In this document: positions 24,721-33,756 of the stretch, piece by piece
Layout of the letters: each line of letters opens with the position of its first letter
Position numbering within the stretch: position 1 is the first letter of the stretch
IMG/VR virus record: IMGVR_UViG_3300011113_000649
Coordinates: 41,554-105,553 of that record
Source of the DNA: a virus
Strand: one strand, 5' to 3'
Length of the DNA stretch: 64,000 bases
Position numbers and translations under genes: made by a program
Notes under the pieces: model-generated
What the model was told of the DNA's origin: nothing
Seen by the model: only the letters and a program-made list of their open reading frames with translations
The model's database searches: none

Positions 24721-25353
24721 TCAAGTATTTAAATTTGCAAACAAAACATTTCCGCCGTCTTTCCATTCTAATTCCTCATAAACTACAGCAAAGCCGTTCT
24801 CTTCAAGAAAAATTTTAAAATCTGGATATAATATATTGCCCTCATAATTTTCAAGTATAGATACTTCTGTATATAAATATTTAGTAATATTTAAAGAATT
24901 TAGCGAGTCTCTTAAAACTATAGGTTCATATCCTTGCATATCTAACCACATTAAATTAATTTGATCTATTGTATTACTTTTTACAAAATCATCAAGTCTT
25001 ATCGTTTTAACCTCAGTTTGCTTTTTAAAGGTTATATCGGGATGATTTATCAGATGATTTTTTGGTACGAGAAAAGACGATGATCCCCATGTGTCATTAA
25101 ATCTATCGCTAACATTCATGTTTTTTTTCCCATTTGAATCAGACAGTGCCAAATTATAAACATTAACATTTTTTCTATTAGAAATTTTATTTTGAGTTTT
25201 TTCGAAAAGATCAAATATTGGTTCAAATCCGTATATTTTTCCTTCAGGAAAATTGTCTGCAAAGAACAAGGTGTCTATACCTTCACAAGTACCAGCCTCT
25301 ATTATAGTTGCATTTTTTGGTATGTTTTTTAATATCCACTCATGTATTCTCAT
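24721..25353 (-). CDS. FkbM-family methyltransferase
   Basis: This SAM-dependent methyltransferase has motif I IIEAGTCEGIDTLFFA, motif II KIYGFEPIFDLFEKT and NVYNLALSDSNG, then INLMWLDMQGYEP typical of FkbM proteins. Such enzymes O-methylate sugars, which fits the glycan island. It is 210 aa long and overlaps the GT10 gene by 4 nt. Confidence 0.85.
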   Translation of the reverse strand: MRIHEWILKNIPKNATIIEAGTCEGIDTLFFADNFPEGKIYGFEPIFDLFEKTQNKISNRKNVNVYNLALSDSNGKKNMNVSDRFNDTWGSSSFLVPKNHLINHPDITFKKQTEVKTIRLDDFVKSNTIDQINLMWLDMQGYEPIVLRDSLNSLNITKYLYTEVSILENYEGNILYPDFKIFLEENGFAVVYEELEWKDGGNVLFANLNT

Positions 25354-26231
25354 ATTAAACTCTTAATTCTATTTGTAAATTTTAAAACTATATGATCAAA
25401 TAATATTCTAGGATATTGTTCATCATTGAACAACATTTCGTTTCTAATTCTATTAAACTCTTCATCGTTTTTATCAATCTCTATTATGAAGTCAATCATT
25501 TCATTCAAATTTCTAAAATTTGAAAGATTAATTAAGCATTTGTCATTAAAATCTACAGATATGTTTTCATCCGACCAATAAATTGGCACACATCCTGCAA
25601 CTTTGGCGTGTAAAAGTTTTTCGGTATAATATCCAGGAAAAATAGAATTTTCAAAACAAATATTGAATCTATATTCTGATATTATATCTAATTTTTTATC
25701 TTCGCCATCACCAATATTTTTATATCTATTTCCATATACATTTACTAATTTATATTTAGATAGTTCATTTATTATTTCAGATCTATAAGGAGATTGACCA
25801 TTATATACAATAGAACAAAATTTATTTTTTTGTTTATTATAAAAATCATTATTTGTAATTTTTTTAGGATCTATTGTAAATTTTGGATTAGAATAATTTA
25901 TTTTACCAAACCAGTCTATTTGTAATACCCATAAAGGTACTCTTATTTTTTTATCGTCCTCATCAAAATCAAAACTAAGACATATATCACAGTTTGACAT
26001 ATAGCTTAATTTATTTAAATATTCTACTCTTCTTAAGTTTTCGCCGGTATAAAATACCCTTATTTTATCTTTATATTTTTCATTTAAATTACCATAGCAG
26101 GAAAAAAATAAAATATCACAATCATTTGGATTAGATATTTTGACACCATCTATTACTGATGACATCATGTGTGTAAAAAAATTATTACTGATATCAAAAT
26201 TATGCCAGAAGTCTAAAAAAGCTATTTTCAT
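25350..26231 (-). CDS. GT10 alpha-1,3/4-fucosyltransferase-like protein
   Basis: The C-terminal half has the GT10 signature: YRFNICFENSIFPGYYTEKL, followed by AGCVPIYWSD, as in bacterial and eukaryotic fucosyltransferases using GDP-fucose. The N-terminal half is the acceptor domain. It is 293 aa long. No GDP-fucose synthesis genes are visible, so a host donor is implied. It overlaps both neighbours by 4 nt. Confidence 0.85.
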   Translation of the reverse strand: MKIAFLDFWHNFDISNNFFTHMMSSVIDGVKISNPNDCDILFFSCYGNLNEKYKDKIRVFYTGENLRRVEYLNKLSYMSNCDICLSFDFDEDDKKIRVPLWVLQIDWFGKINYSNPKFTIDPKKITNNDFYNKQKNKFCSIVYNGQSPYRSEIINELSKYKLVNVYGNRYKNIGDGEDKKLDIISEYRFNICFENSIFPGYYTEKLLHAKVAGCVPIYWSDENISVDFNDKCLINLSNFRNLNEMIDFIIEIDKNDEEFNRIRNEMLFNDEQYPRILFDHIVLKFTNRIKSLI

Positions 26232-26866
26232 TTGTCAATTATTTGTTTTAATCCAGGTTCTATCCATGAGACCTTTAAATTGTTAAGTTGGATAATCTCG
26301 TTCATTTTATAGTCAATTGCATTATTGATATTTTCACAACCGCTTAACATTTTAATTGAAGCCTCTCTTGATATTATATACGCGTGTGTACATCTTGTTT
26401 TGTGATCTTTATGGTATTTTAATAATTTTTCAGAGATATCTGGGGATATAAAATCTAAAAACGTACCAATCATTACTAAATCATAATAACTTTTAGCTAA
26501 TTCAGCTTCTATATTCTGTATAAGATTTGAAAAATCATTTGGAATTTCACAATCATCCTCAAGTATTAAAATAAATTCGTTATTAGAGCATACTTGTTTT
26601 TTCCAACAATCTATATGTTTTAAAACCAAGCTTATACTTGATTTGTTTTTTTTATTTGGATTATTAGTATAAGAGTAATTTTTTATTTGAGAAATATATA
26701 AGTCATTATGTATATTATAATCAGCATTGTCAATTAATTTTTGATCAAACGATTCTGGACCAAAGCCATCTACTATTTCGTATTCTATAGATTGTGAATC
26801 AAGTGAGTTTGTTATTCTTTTTCTTCTATTAGAAAATTTAGGATGGTTTAGAACGTATATTTTCAT
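26228..26866 (-). CDS. GT25 (LPS-type) glycosyltransferase
   Basis: The sequence follows the GT25 pattern: IYVLNHPKFSNRRKRITNSL, then YEIVDGFG, SLVLKHIDCWKKQ, and FILILEDDCEIP with the EDD metal site. GT25 members add hexoses to LPS core or O-antigen. It is 212 aa long. Confidence 0.85.
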   Translation of the reverse strand: MKIYVLNHPKFSNRRKRITNSLDSQSIEYEIVDGFGPESFDQKLIDNADYNIHNDLYISQIKNYSYTNNPNKKNKSSISLVLKHIDCWKKQVCSNNEFILILEDDCEIPNDFSNLIQNIEAELAKSYYDLVMIGTFLDFISPDISEKLLKYHKDHKTRCTHAYIISREASIKMLSGCENINNAIDYKMNEIIQLNNLKVSWIEPGLKQIIDK

Positions 26867-26871
26867 ATTTA

Positions 26872-27654
26872 TTATTTTTGATAAATAAACTCATATCTGT
26901 CTTCATCATATACTCTTAAGTCTATTTCCTCAATATTTGAGGATTTAAAAGTTTCCCAAGAGTTAATCCAAGGAAATTTAAAACAAGGAAAATAAACTTT
27001 ACCTTGACCCAAAAACGCCGCCCACCAACTAAATGTGCTATTAGCTATAATAGTTTTTTTTGAATATTTCACATAAACAAAATCAGCTAAAAATTTATTT
27101 ACACCCCAATTAGAATTATCTTTAATTTTACAGCCCATACTTTTAAGAATATCAAGTTTTGAATTATTGGGCTCGTCACAGATAATAGTAGCATTGTTAA
27201 AGGACTCTTTGTTTAAAATATTTATATAATATTCCATCTCAATATCCCAACCTAATTTGACATAGTCTCCGAGTCTAATACTTAAAACCAAATCATCGTC
27301 ATTAGGTTTATCATAAGAGTCTTCGTTTTCAATGAATAACCATTCTCTTATAGAATTTTTATTCGAAATGTAATGTTCGTATCTTTGTGAGTAGCCGGAA
27401 ATAATAATTTGACCATTATGATTATTTATATAATTCATGTCAAAAATTTGAGTATTCTCTGGAGTTCTGTAAGGATTATGATAATTTTCTATGCCTTCAG
27501 TATTATTATATGTTATTGGAAATCCTGGTATAATAGGAGCTACTAATTTATAGTTCTTCTTTTCTGCTATTTGTCTAGCCCAACAATATTGAAATAGTCT
27601 ATTGCCCAGTCCTTGTTTGCTAACATCATAATATATTGTTTTAAGTTTTATCAT
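26872..27654 (-). CDS. GT11 alpha-1,2-fucosyltransferase-like protein
   Basis: I take the internal ATG at 27654 because the longer frame overlaps the upstream gene. The 260-aa product shows GLGNRLFQYCWARQIA (the GGLGNQ-like motif I), then LSIRLGDYVKLG (the HxRxxD-like motif) and ANSTFSWWAAFLG (motif III). It should transfer fucose in alpha-1,2 linkage. The upstream leader is nearly pure A/T and has no SD. Confidence 0.82.
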   Translation of the reverse strand: MIKLKTIYYDVSKQGLGNRLFQYCWARQIAEKKNYKLVAPIIPGFPITYNNTEGIENYHNPYRTPENTQIFDMNYINNHNGQIIISGYSQRYEHYISNKNSIREWLFIENEDSYDKPNDDDLVLSIRLGDYVKLGWDIEMEYYINILNKESFNNATIICDEPNNSKLDILKSMGCKIKDNSNWGVNKFLADFVYVKYSKKTIIANSTFSWWAAFLGQGKVYFPCFKFPWINSWETFKSSNIEEIDLRVYDEDRYEFIYQK

Positions 27655-27697
27655 TTTATTTTTTTTTAAAAAATATTTATTAAAATTATTTAAGTCT

Positions 27698-28633
27698 TTA
27701 TGATTGGCTAATTTCAGCAATATTACTTTTATAAAAATCAATAATATATTTTACAATATTTTTGGAAGTATATTGTTTCATAACTTTATTACATCCCTCG
27801 ATTGCTATTTTTTCTCTTTCTATAGGATTGTCTAGATAGTAAACAATTTTCTCAAGAGCCTCCTCTTTTGTATCATAAAATATGATTTCTTTATTTTCAA
27901 TAAATATTGAATCTAATTTTTTATTTGGAGATAATCTGTTTGTAATAACTAATTTTTTACATGCCATACCTTCAAAAATTCTTCTTGATATTTCTCCAAA
28001 TCTAGCAACTTGTAGAATAATTTTTCCATTTCTAAATAGATCGCCATTTTCTATATCTACAAGATTGTTCTTTAAATAAAAAGACTTATCAAGATGGCGT
28101 TGTAAGAACGGTATAATTTCACCCCTGTCCCCACACACGGATGTTACAACATCGAATGGACTATAATCTGTTAAAGATGGATAAAAAATATTGGTGTCTG
28201 CCCAATGAGCCGTAAATATAGAATTATAATCATTGTTTTTATAATAGTTATGACACTCTATGCCTGGTGTTAAAATAAGATCGGCATGTTTTATTCTTTC
28301 TTGATTATATCTTAGCGTTTGTGGTTCATCTCCACAATCGACTATTAATTTACTTTCTGGAAAATTTTCTTTTTTGAATAAGTGGTCTGGTCCTAGCCCG
28401 CAAGACATCCATAATATTATTTGTGGGACAAAAATTTGATCGTCATATAATTTTTTAAGTTCATAAAAACCAAATTCTCTATTGTTTGGTGGCAGAGGGA
28501 ACGACCTTATATGTTGTACTAATTCACTATATTTGAAAGCATTATAAATACTTTTTGGTGTTGACCAATATTTTTCTTCTCCATATTGGAGATAGTCTTC
28601 TATAGAATAGTCGTATAATATTGCAATCTTCAT
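27698..28633 (-). CDS. CgeB/YkvP-like glycosyltransferase
   Basis: This GT-B protein of 311 aa has DCGDEPQTLRYNQERIKHAD and LILTPGIEC in the first half. The second half has VARFGEISRRIFEGMACKKL, the E-x-x-x-C glycosyltransferase helix, then VITNRLS. It resembles the CgeB family used in surface glycosylation. It overlaps the GT47-like gene by 4 nt. Confidence 0.75.
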   Translation of the reverse strand: MKIAILYDYSIEDYLQYGEEKYWSTPKSIYNAFKYSELVQHIRSFPLPPNNREFGFYELKKLYDDQIFVPQIILWMSCGLGPDHLFKKENFPESKLIVDCGDEPQTLRYNQERIKHADLILTPGIECHNYYKNNDYNSIFTAHWADTNIFYPSLTDYSPFDVVTSVCGDRGEIIPFLQRHLDKSFYLKNNLVDIENGDLFRNGKIILQVARFGEISRRIFEGMACKKLVITNRLSPNKKLDSIFIENKEIIFYDTKEEALEKIVYYLDNPIEREKIAIEGCNKVMKQYTSKNIVKYIIDFYKSNIAEISQS

Positions 28634-29490
28634 ATTTTTTTAATTATATTATCATAGGTAGATTGTAGTGTAAAATATTTATGATATAATTTTTTACCGC
28701 TAAATACTAATTCGTTATATTTTTTATTATCTATTTTATTTAGAATATTTTCTATATTATAGATTTCATTTTCATTAATTAAAACAGAAAAACTATTCCA
28801 ATCAATCTCGTCACTCCAAGGCAAATAAAAATCATTACTTATGATAATCGGCACAACACCAAGTTGCAAAACCTCATAAAGTCTAAAAGAATTTAATCCA
28901 TAACCTCTTGGACAAAAACCATAGTAACTCTGTTGAGTAATATGTATAAAATCATAGAGATTATTTATAGCTATATTAGGATTCCATGACTTATATTTGA
29001 TGCAATATCCGGATTTGTTAATAAATTGATCGCATAGTTTTTGCCTAATAGGATGGGTAATAGATCCTACGAACGATGCTTTATATTTCTTGGACTGAGG
29101 CTTTATTAAATCTTTTGGTATAGCAGAACAAACCAGTGGAATAGGAATAGTATGCGAATTCCTGACATTACCCCCAGCACTGAATATTAAGCAGCTGTCT
29201 GGTAGTTTTTCTCTTGGTGCATCATCGTGTTGACAAACTGTAAAATATTGATATTCTGGATTAAGACTATTTAATTTTTCTTGTAGTCCATATGTTTGGC
29301 CTTGTATATAAACTGTTGTCCAAGATACAGGGATATAATATCTATTAGTCGAGGTATCATTAGATAAAAATTGATTATAAAAGTAATCTTCTAGATAATC
29401 GCCACTATGGTATGGGGGATATGTTGGATATGTTGGAACTAGTCTATATTCGCTAAATAGACTATTAAGATATTTTTGATAACAGTTCAT
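28630..29490 (-). CDS. Exostosin/GT47-like glycosyltransferase
   Basis: The ATG at 29490 is the first ATG of the frame; upstream starts would be TTG/GTG. The 286-aa product contains KASFVGSITHPIRQ and YYGFCPRGYGLNSFRLYEVL, then LGVVPIIISND and LPWSDEIDW, the exostosin-domain pattern. It lies in the glycan island and overlaps the upstream gene by 26 nt. Confidence 0.78.
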   Translation of the reverse strand: MNCYQKYLNSLFSEYRLVPTYPTYPPYHSGDYLEDYFYNQFLSNDTSTNRYYIPVSWTTVYIQGQTYGLQEKLNSLNPEYQYFTVCQHDDAPREKLPDSCLIFSAGGNVRNSHTIPIPLVCSAIPKDLIKPQSKKYKASFVGSITHPIRQKLCDQFINKSGYCIKYKSWNPNIAINNLYDFIHITQQSYYGFCPRGYGLNSFRLYEVLQLGVVPIIISNDFYLPWSDEIDWNSFSVLINENEIYNIENILNKIDNKKYNELVFSGKKLYHKYFTLQSTYDNIIKKI

Positions 29491-30100
29491 ATTTTTCGCG
29501 AACCAACTTAAGTAAAGATATCTTATTTTGAACACCAACTACCCAGTTGGCGTGGTGTATTAATATGTCTCTTGGTATATCAAAATCTTGACCATTCCAT
29601 ACAGTTCCTATATTTTGAGCAACTGTGTAGAATCTGTGAGATAAAAATTTAGCATTACATGTTTTTATATGATAATTTAATGAAGTTTGATCTTCATCTA
29701 TGTATAGTTTACTAATTTTGTAGAATAAATCTTTGGTTCTGTTATTGACTTTACAAACAAAAAAACCAGAGCAATATGGTAAATATCCAGTATCGTATTG
29801 ACAGGCTATATCATGATCTAATAATTCTTTGAGAAGATCATCAACTATAGAAGAACAAAAAAATTGAACATCGACATCTGAAAAAATAAAAATATCTTTT
29901 GGATTTTCATCACATGCTTGTAAAAAAATTTTTGTTTTTCTATAACAAGTTTGACTCCATCCTCTATCTTTGAAATTTGCCGTATCACATTCTTGAGGAA
30001 TTAAATGACTATTTAACTCTAAGTCTTGTGGTAGGGTTGGTAAAAAAAATTGTTGATATAATTGATTATGAGAATCTGAATGTGCAGTATATATTTTCAT
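29465..30100 (-). CDS. GT-A fold nucleotide-diphospho-sugar transferase
   Basis: The start at 30100 overlaps the stop of the macro-domain gene (TGATG). The 211-aa product carries FIFSDVDVQFF, a DxD metal site, and CQYDTGYLPYCSGFFVCK, like GT77/putative nucleotide-sugar transferases. The acceptor is unknown. It is the first glycosyltransferase of the AT-rich part of the island in the transcription direction. Confidence 0.75.
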   Translation of the reverse strand: MKIYTAHSDSHNQLYQQFFLPTLPQDLELNSHLIPQECDTANFKDRGWSQTCYRKTKIFLQACDENPKDIFIFSDVDVQFFCSSIVDDLLKELLDHDIACQYDTGYLPYCSGFFVCKVNNRTKDLFYKISKLYIDEDQTSLNYHIKTCNAKFLSHRFYTVAQNIGTVWNGQDFDIPRDILIHHANWVVGVQNKISLLKLVREKYELLSKIS

Positions 30101-30615
30101 CAGATAGTATGTACACAGGTTGTGTAATTTGACCAAATATCTTCTATAAGTTTTTCTATAAAATTCCATTCTCCTCCAGCTAAACCACTACCAAATTTAG
30201 GACAATGAATTTGTATCTTTTCTTTGTCTAAGTTTTGAGCATAATTCCTAACTTCTACCATACACTTGACAAGAGCTTCGTAGTTAAGAGGTCTGGGATT
30301 GTTTTGACTAATAGTTCTATTTTGAGCTATCATGTTCGCAAAAATTAATTCATGCAAATATTCTGGATCTTTCATTACTCTAACGTACTGAACATATCCC
30401 AATTTAGTTTTGTTACCAAGTAGTTCAAAATTAGTGGCTACTATAGGATAGGATTCTCTAACAGCAGCAGCAAATCCAGCACCAAACAGCCCTATATTAT
30501 TACACACATGAGGTATTATAATAGTACTGCCTAGATGTTTTGATTGAATAATATTTTTAGTCACCTCAAATATATTAGATTTTACTAGTCTTAGTCTTGG
30601 CTTGTCTTTAAGCAT
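30100..30615 (-). CDS. Macro-domain (ADP-ribose phosphatase-like) protein
   Basis: The fold is shown by IIIPHVCNNIGLFGAGFAAA (ADP-ribose-binding loop with an Asn where Asp/Asn is usual) and CPKFGSGLAGGEW (second loop). The family binds or hydrolyses ADP-ribose derivatives such as ADP-ribose-1''-phosphate. It is 171 aa long. It could reverse ADP-ribosylation or clear metabolites; it sits at the edge of the glycan island. Confidence 0.82.
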   Translation of the reverse strand: MLKDKPRLRLVKSNIFEVTKNIIQSKHLGSTIIIPHVCNNIGLFGAGFAAAVRESYPIVATNFELLGNKTKLGYVQYVRVMKDPEYLHELIFANMIAQNRTISQNNPRPLNYEALVKCMVEVRNYAQNLDKEKIQIHCPKFGSGLAGGEWNFIEKLIEDIWSNYTTCVHTI

Positions 30616-30619
30616 ATTT

Positions 30620-30847
30620 TTACCATCTATTTATAGGACACTTTTGATCCGCCCATGCTAATTTATTCATGAATATTTCTTTAGTATTTATATTGCATCC
30701 GCATTGTAGGCATTTAGATTCTTGATCATCGAAAAACTCACAAGCAGCACAGATTCCATATCTTTTTAATATTTGTTTTTTTGAACACTTGGGTGAGCCA
30801 TGGTAAATATGCCAAAATAATGCTTTAATAAATTTTAGAATTTTCAT
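30620..30847 (-). CDS. Small zinc-binding protein
   Basis: This 75-aa protein has a Cys pattern GICAACEFFDDQESKCLQCG followed by CN and a late CPINRW, likely binding one or two zinc ions. Similar short proteins accompany phage glycosyltransferases, but the function is unknown. It overlaps the upstream gene by 23 nt. Confidence 0.65.
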   Translation of the reverse strand: MKILKFIKALFWHIYHGSPKCSKKQILKRYGICAACEFFDDQESKCLQCGCNINTKEIFMNKLAWADQKCPINRW

Positions 30848-31064
30848 TTTTATATTCTTTAATAGGTAAGATATTATTATCTTTGTCTAGTATATAAACT
30901 GGGTTAACTTCTATTATAGTATTACTGTCAAGCCATTTAGCATTTCCGTTCAAAAGACTATAACACAACTTTTTACCATTGGCCTTAAAGTCAGACGTTA
31001 ATAACCAGTAGCTATTATCTAACTTAAATGTATCACCATTACTGATTTCCTCTAGATATTTCAA
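30825..31064 (-). CDS. Small hypothetical protein (79 aa)
   Basis: The product is beta-rich with an SH3-like pattern (GDTFKLDNSYWLLTSDF and WLDSNTIIEV). No known family. It overlaps both neighbours slightly. Confidence 0.55.
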   Translation of the reverse strand: MKYLEEISNGDTFKLDNSYWLLTSDFKANGKKLCYSLLNGNAKWLDSNTIIEVNPVYILDKDNNILPIKEYKNENSKIY

Positions 31065-31255
31065 CTATATTCCTCCCAGTCCTCCCACTTTTCTTCTTCT
31101 TGCATTTCCTGAATTCTCTTTTTTATAGTTTGTTTATTTAGTTTTTTAAATCTTTGTTCTTCATTAAAATCACTAGATAATTTTCTATCTTTTTTTTTGC
31201 TATCTATTTTTTCTTTACGAAAAGATTTCCTGTCAAAACTATCAAAGTCTTTCAT
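31061..31255 (-). CDS. Small charged protein (64 aa)
   Basis: A highly charged, lysine/glutamate-rich helical protein (KKRIQEMQEEEKWEDWEEYS at the C-terminus). The start ATG overlaps the stop of the broken protease fragment upstream. Function unknown. Confidence 0.5.
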   Translation of the reverse strand: MKDFDSFDRKSFRKEKIDSKKKDRKLSSDFNEEQRFKKLNKQTIKKRIQEMQEEEKWEDWEEYS

Positions 31256-31462
31256 TTTATTTTTTTAGTTTTATGTTCTTCAATCCAAGAGATGAATTTT
31301 TGAATTCTAGTATGGCCTGACTGTTCATTATATTTGCTGTTGGGAGATCTGTCAATAGCCACTACACAAGAATTTATTCCAGCAAAACGACTATCTATAA
31401 AAAAGACCATCATCACTATCTCCACCAGCAATTAAAAACACACATAATATAGTCTTGATCAT
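31252..31462 (-). pseudogene. Trypsin-like protease remnant with internal deletion and frameshift
   Basis: A short ORF begins with a signal-like segment (MIKTILCVFLIAG) directly followed by GDSDDGLF, the serine active-site region. It then stops after YR. In another frame the sequence continues as FAGINSCVVAIDRSPNSKY and SGHTRIQKFISWIEEHK. That matches the C-terminus of the intact protease at 48623-49390 (LAGINSCIMTIGRSPMSKYG, SGHTRIYNFLEWI). The whole middle with catalytic His and Asp is missing. Confidence 0.75.
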
Positions 31463-31471
31463 AAAATATCG

Positions 31472-31783
31472 TTATTTATAGGGTTTGTTTTTTATCTTAT
31501 TTAGGTACAGTTCGCAATCTTCTATGACATATTTATTCCAGCTTTTATAGTCCATTAAATGGCCAAATATAAAATGGCAAGGATCATCACACAAAGTAAT
31601 CAGATTTGACGGATCTAGTTCTCTATCTGGATTGCAATGAACGGGTTCTATATGATGAACCTCTAATTTTTTATTTCTACCGCAAGCCGCACAAGTTGGC
31701 TGATTATTAAGATGTTCTTTTCTAACACTACTCCATTTTGGAGAACGGTAAGCAAATCTAAGAAATTTTTTGAATCCAAACAT
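31472..31783 (-). CDS. Small HNH endonuclease
   Basis: This 103-aa protein is a compact HNH nuclease: WSSVRKEHLNNQPTCAACG, LEVHHIEPVHCNP (HH of the HNH motif), NLITLCDDPCHFIFGH. It resembles the small HNH proteins often found next to phage packaging genes, although none is in view. Confidence 0.85.
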   Translation of the reverse strand: MFGFKKFLRFAYRSPKWSSVRKEHLNNQPTCAACGRNKKLEVHHIEPVHCNPDRELDPSNLITLCDDPCHFIFGHLMDYKSWNKYVIEDCELYLNKIKNKPYK

Positions 31784-32433
31784 TATTGTTGTTCTTTAAA
31801 CTCATAAAAATACAATTCTTCTTCGCTCTCGCTAATCCATCTACTACCAGTATTTTCGCAACTGAATTCTAGACTAAATACTTCCCAATCTGGTTTTTTA
31901 TCAAATTTTTTAACAATAAAACTACCGCCGTCCATCCAAAGCACCCTATTGTTAGGCTGCAAAAAATATTGCCCACCAGACCCCTGAAAAAAATGTCCAC
32001 ACTTATGACCAGCAGACATTTCTCCATAGCCACTTTGATATTGTGGCCCCAAACACCAATCTATAGTAAATAGATATTTTGCTTTGTGTAGCGTTTTATC
32101 CTTAAGAAAGATATTTGCCGCTCTATTTTTAGAGTATTGGTCTATTTTGATAGAAGCATAATAACTAATACTATCCCACAGCTGAATCCAGTCTAATAAA
32201 TAGTTTGACCCACCCGATTCTGTTGATCTTAAATAGTGAATTGGAACTCTAGCGTGCTGACTACCATATTCGGTCATCACAGAAAATAACGCACATCTTT
32301 GTGGAATACTAGTGAAGTTAAAAACCTCTACCGCTATTCTTTCTGAGTTAACATCTGGAGGTTTATTGTAGAAAAAATTTGTATCTAAGTAGCAAAAAAA
32401 AGTAGGAGTATCTATATTTAGATAATTACTCAT
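31783..32433 (-). CDS. Hypothetical protein
   Basis: This 216-aa protein is aromatic-rich and mostly beta (FFCYLDTNFFYNKP, FLQPNNRVLWMDGGSFIVKK). No known family or motif. It overlaps the actin-like gene and the HNH gene by 1-4 nt. It could be a structural or sensor protein, but nothing more can be said. Confidence 0.6.
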   Translation of the reverse strand: MSNYLNIDTPTFFCYLDTNFFYNKPPDVNSERIAVEVFNFTSIPQRCALFSVMTEYGSQHARVPIHYLRSTESGGSNYLLDWIQLWDSISYYASIKIDQYSKNRAANIFLKDKTLHKAKYLFTIDWCLGPQYQSGYGEMSAGHKCGHFFQGSGGQYFLQPNNRVLWMDGGSFIVKKFDKKPDWEVFSLEFSCENTGSRWISESEEELYFYEFKEQQ

Positions 32434-33431
32434 AACACTTTAGATGCTATTAAACACCCTTTAGAAACCGCATGTAGTGGATCTGAGGCGTGAACGACCT
32501 CTTTAACTGGTAATGGAAAATTATTTTGAGTCAATTTTTGTGCAAATAATTCAATATATCCTTTTGCTTGTGATGTACCACCAGCAATAACAATTTTAAG
32601 AGGATTCTTAAATTTAGGAAGAGATTTATGATTAGTTAATGCAAATGCTAGCTGTTTTGTAGTATAATCAATTAATCTTTCATAATATGCCGACACAGCA
32701 GCAAGCACAGGATTCTCGTTCTGTTCACCGATTTTAAAATCGCCGCCCTCTTTCTCTGCTTGAACAACACTGTCTGTTTCTCCAGTGGCTACAGCACTCA
32801 TGCGGTCGATCCAATCGCCAGACTTTGTTGTGCTAAAGACTACTGTAGGTTCGCCATTTAACATGACACACACATTTGTCATACCGGCACCACAACTAAT
32901 TGCTATACCAGTATAGTCTTCGTTTTCTAATTCAGCATAGCACAAAGCTTCTGCTTCATTGATTGCTCTAGCATCATAGCCACACTCTGCTAATACTGTT
33001 TTAACCACATCTTCGTGATAGCCTACATCAAAATCTTCATCTTCTTGATCAACTGGTTGTGCGGGGACACAAAATACTAATTTTTCTTCTGTCTCTGAAG
33101 ATTGTCCGACTACTTCTTTTAAAATAAACGATAGGATTCTTTTTGCGTCTTTTTCTTTAGCGGACACAACCCCTCTATACATGGGTCTTTTGGCAGCGTC
33201 GTTTCTTTCTACGGCTTTTTCTATGGCATCCTTGCCCAAGATAATAAAAGATCCATCATTATCTTTAATAAATGTTTTTCCCGACAAGCCTTTTTCTATC
33301 ATTTTTGTAGCAACTGGCGTTGTGGGCTTTATAATATAAAAAGCATCTCGAAAATCTTTATATTCTATATTTCCATTTTTTTCTTGCGATAAAACTATAA
33401 AACTTGTACCTACATCTAAGCCCTTAGCCAT
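32430..33431 (-). CDS. Actin/ParM/Hsp70-fold ATPase
   Basis: The actin-superfamily motifs are in order: phosphate-1 GLDVGTSFIVLSQ at the N-terminus, connect-1 around INEAEALCYAE, phosphate-2 AISCGAGMTNVCVML, and the adenosine motif IVIAGGTSQAKGYIELF. The 333-aa length fits ParM/MreB-like filament proteins. It could form a filament that positions DNA or a complex. The next gene encodes a membrane protein, a possible anchor. Confidence 0.8.
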   Translation of the reverse strand: MAKGLDVGTSFIVLSQEKNGNIEYKDFRDAFYIIKPTTPVATKMIEKGLSGKTFIKDNDGSFIILGKDAIEKAVERNDAAKRPMYRGVVSAKEKDAKRILSFILKEVVGQSSETEEKLVFCVPAQPVDQEDEDFDVGYHEDVVKTVLAECGYDARAINEAEALCYAELENEDYTGIAISCGAGMTNVCVMLNGEPTVVFSTTKSGDWIDRMSAVATGETDSVVQAEKEGGDFKIGEQNENPVLAAVSAYYERLIDYTTKQLAFALTNHKSLPKFKNPLKIVIAGGTSQAKGYIELFAQKLTQNNFPLPVKEVVHASDPLHAVSKGCLIASKVL

Positions 33432-33435
33432 AATT

Positions 33436-33756
33436 TTACCTCTTTAAATTTTTGAGTTTATTTACAGAATTAGAAATATTATCTTGTGTTTTTTTAACTT
33501 CTCCCAAAGAGTCGTATTTTTTTTCTAATCCTTCTGTTTTAATATCTGTTACAAACGTCTTATCGTCTATGGAAATAGAATTATTTTCTTTGGTAGTAGA
33601 ATTTTGTTGTTTAAAAAATGATTTGGGCCGATCTGTAGATACACCATTTCGACTAGAAGATAAGCCAAATAAATAGCCTATAATAAAAGTATTGACTATA
33701 ACAATAGTACCAACAAAAATTATAATAGTGTTTATATCAATCATTGATTCAGCCAC
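33436..33756 (-). CDS. Membrane protein next to actin-like gene
   Basis: This 106-aa protein has an N-terminal transmembrane helix (TIIIFVGTIVIVNTFIIGYL) and a disordered, charged cytoplasmic tail. It starts 4 nt upstream of the actin-like gene, so the pair may work together. No family is recognised. Confidence 0.6.
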   Translation of the reverse strand: MAESMIDINTIIIFVGTIVIVNTFIIGYLFGLSSSRNGVSTDRPKSFFKQQNSTTKENNSISIDDKTFVTDIKTEGLEKKYDSLGEVKKTQDNISNSVNKLKNLKR

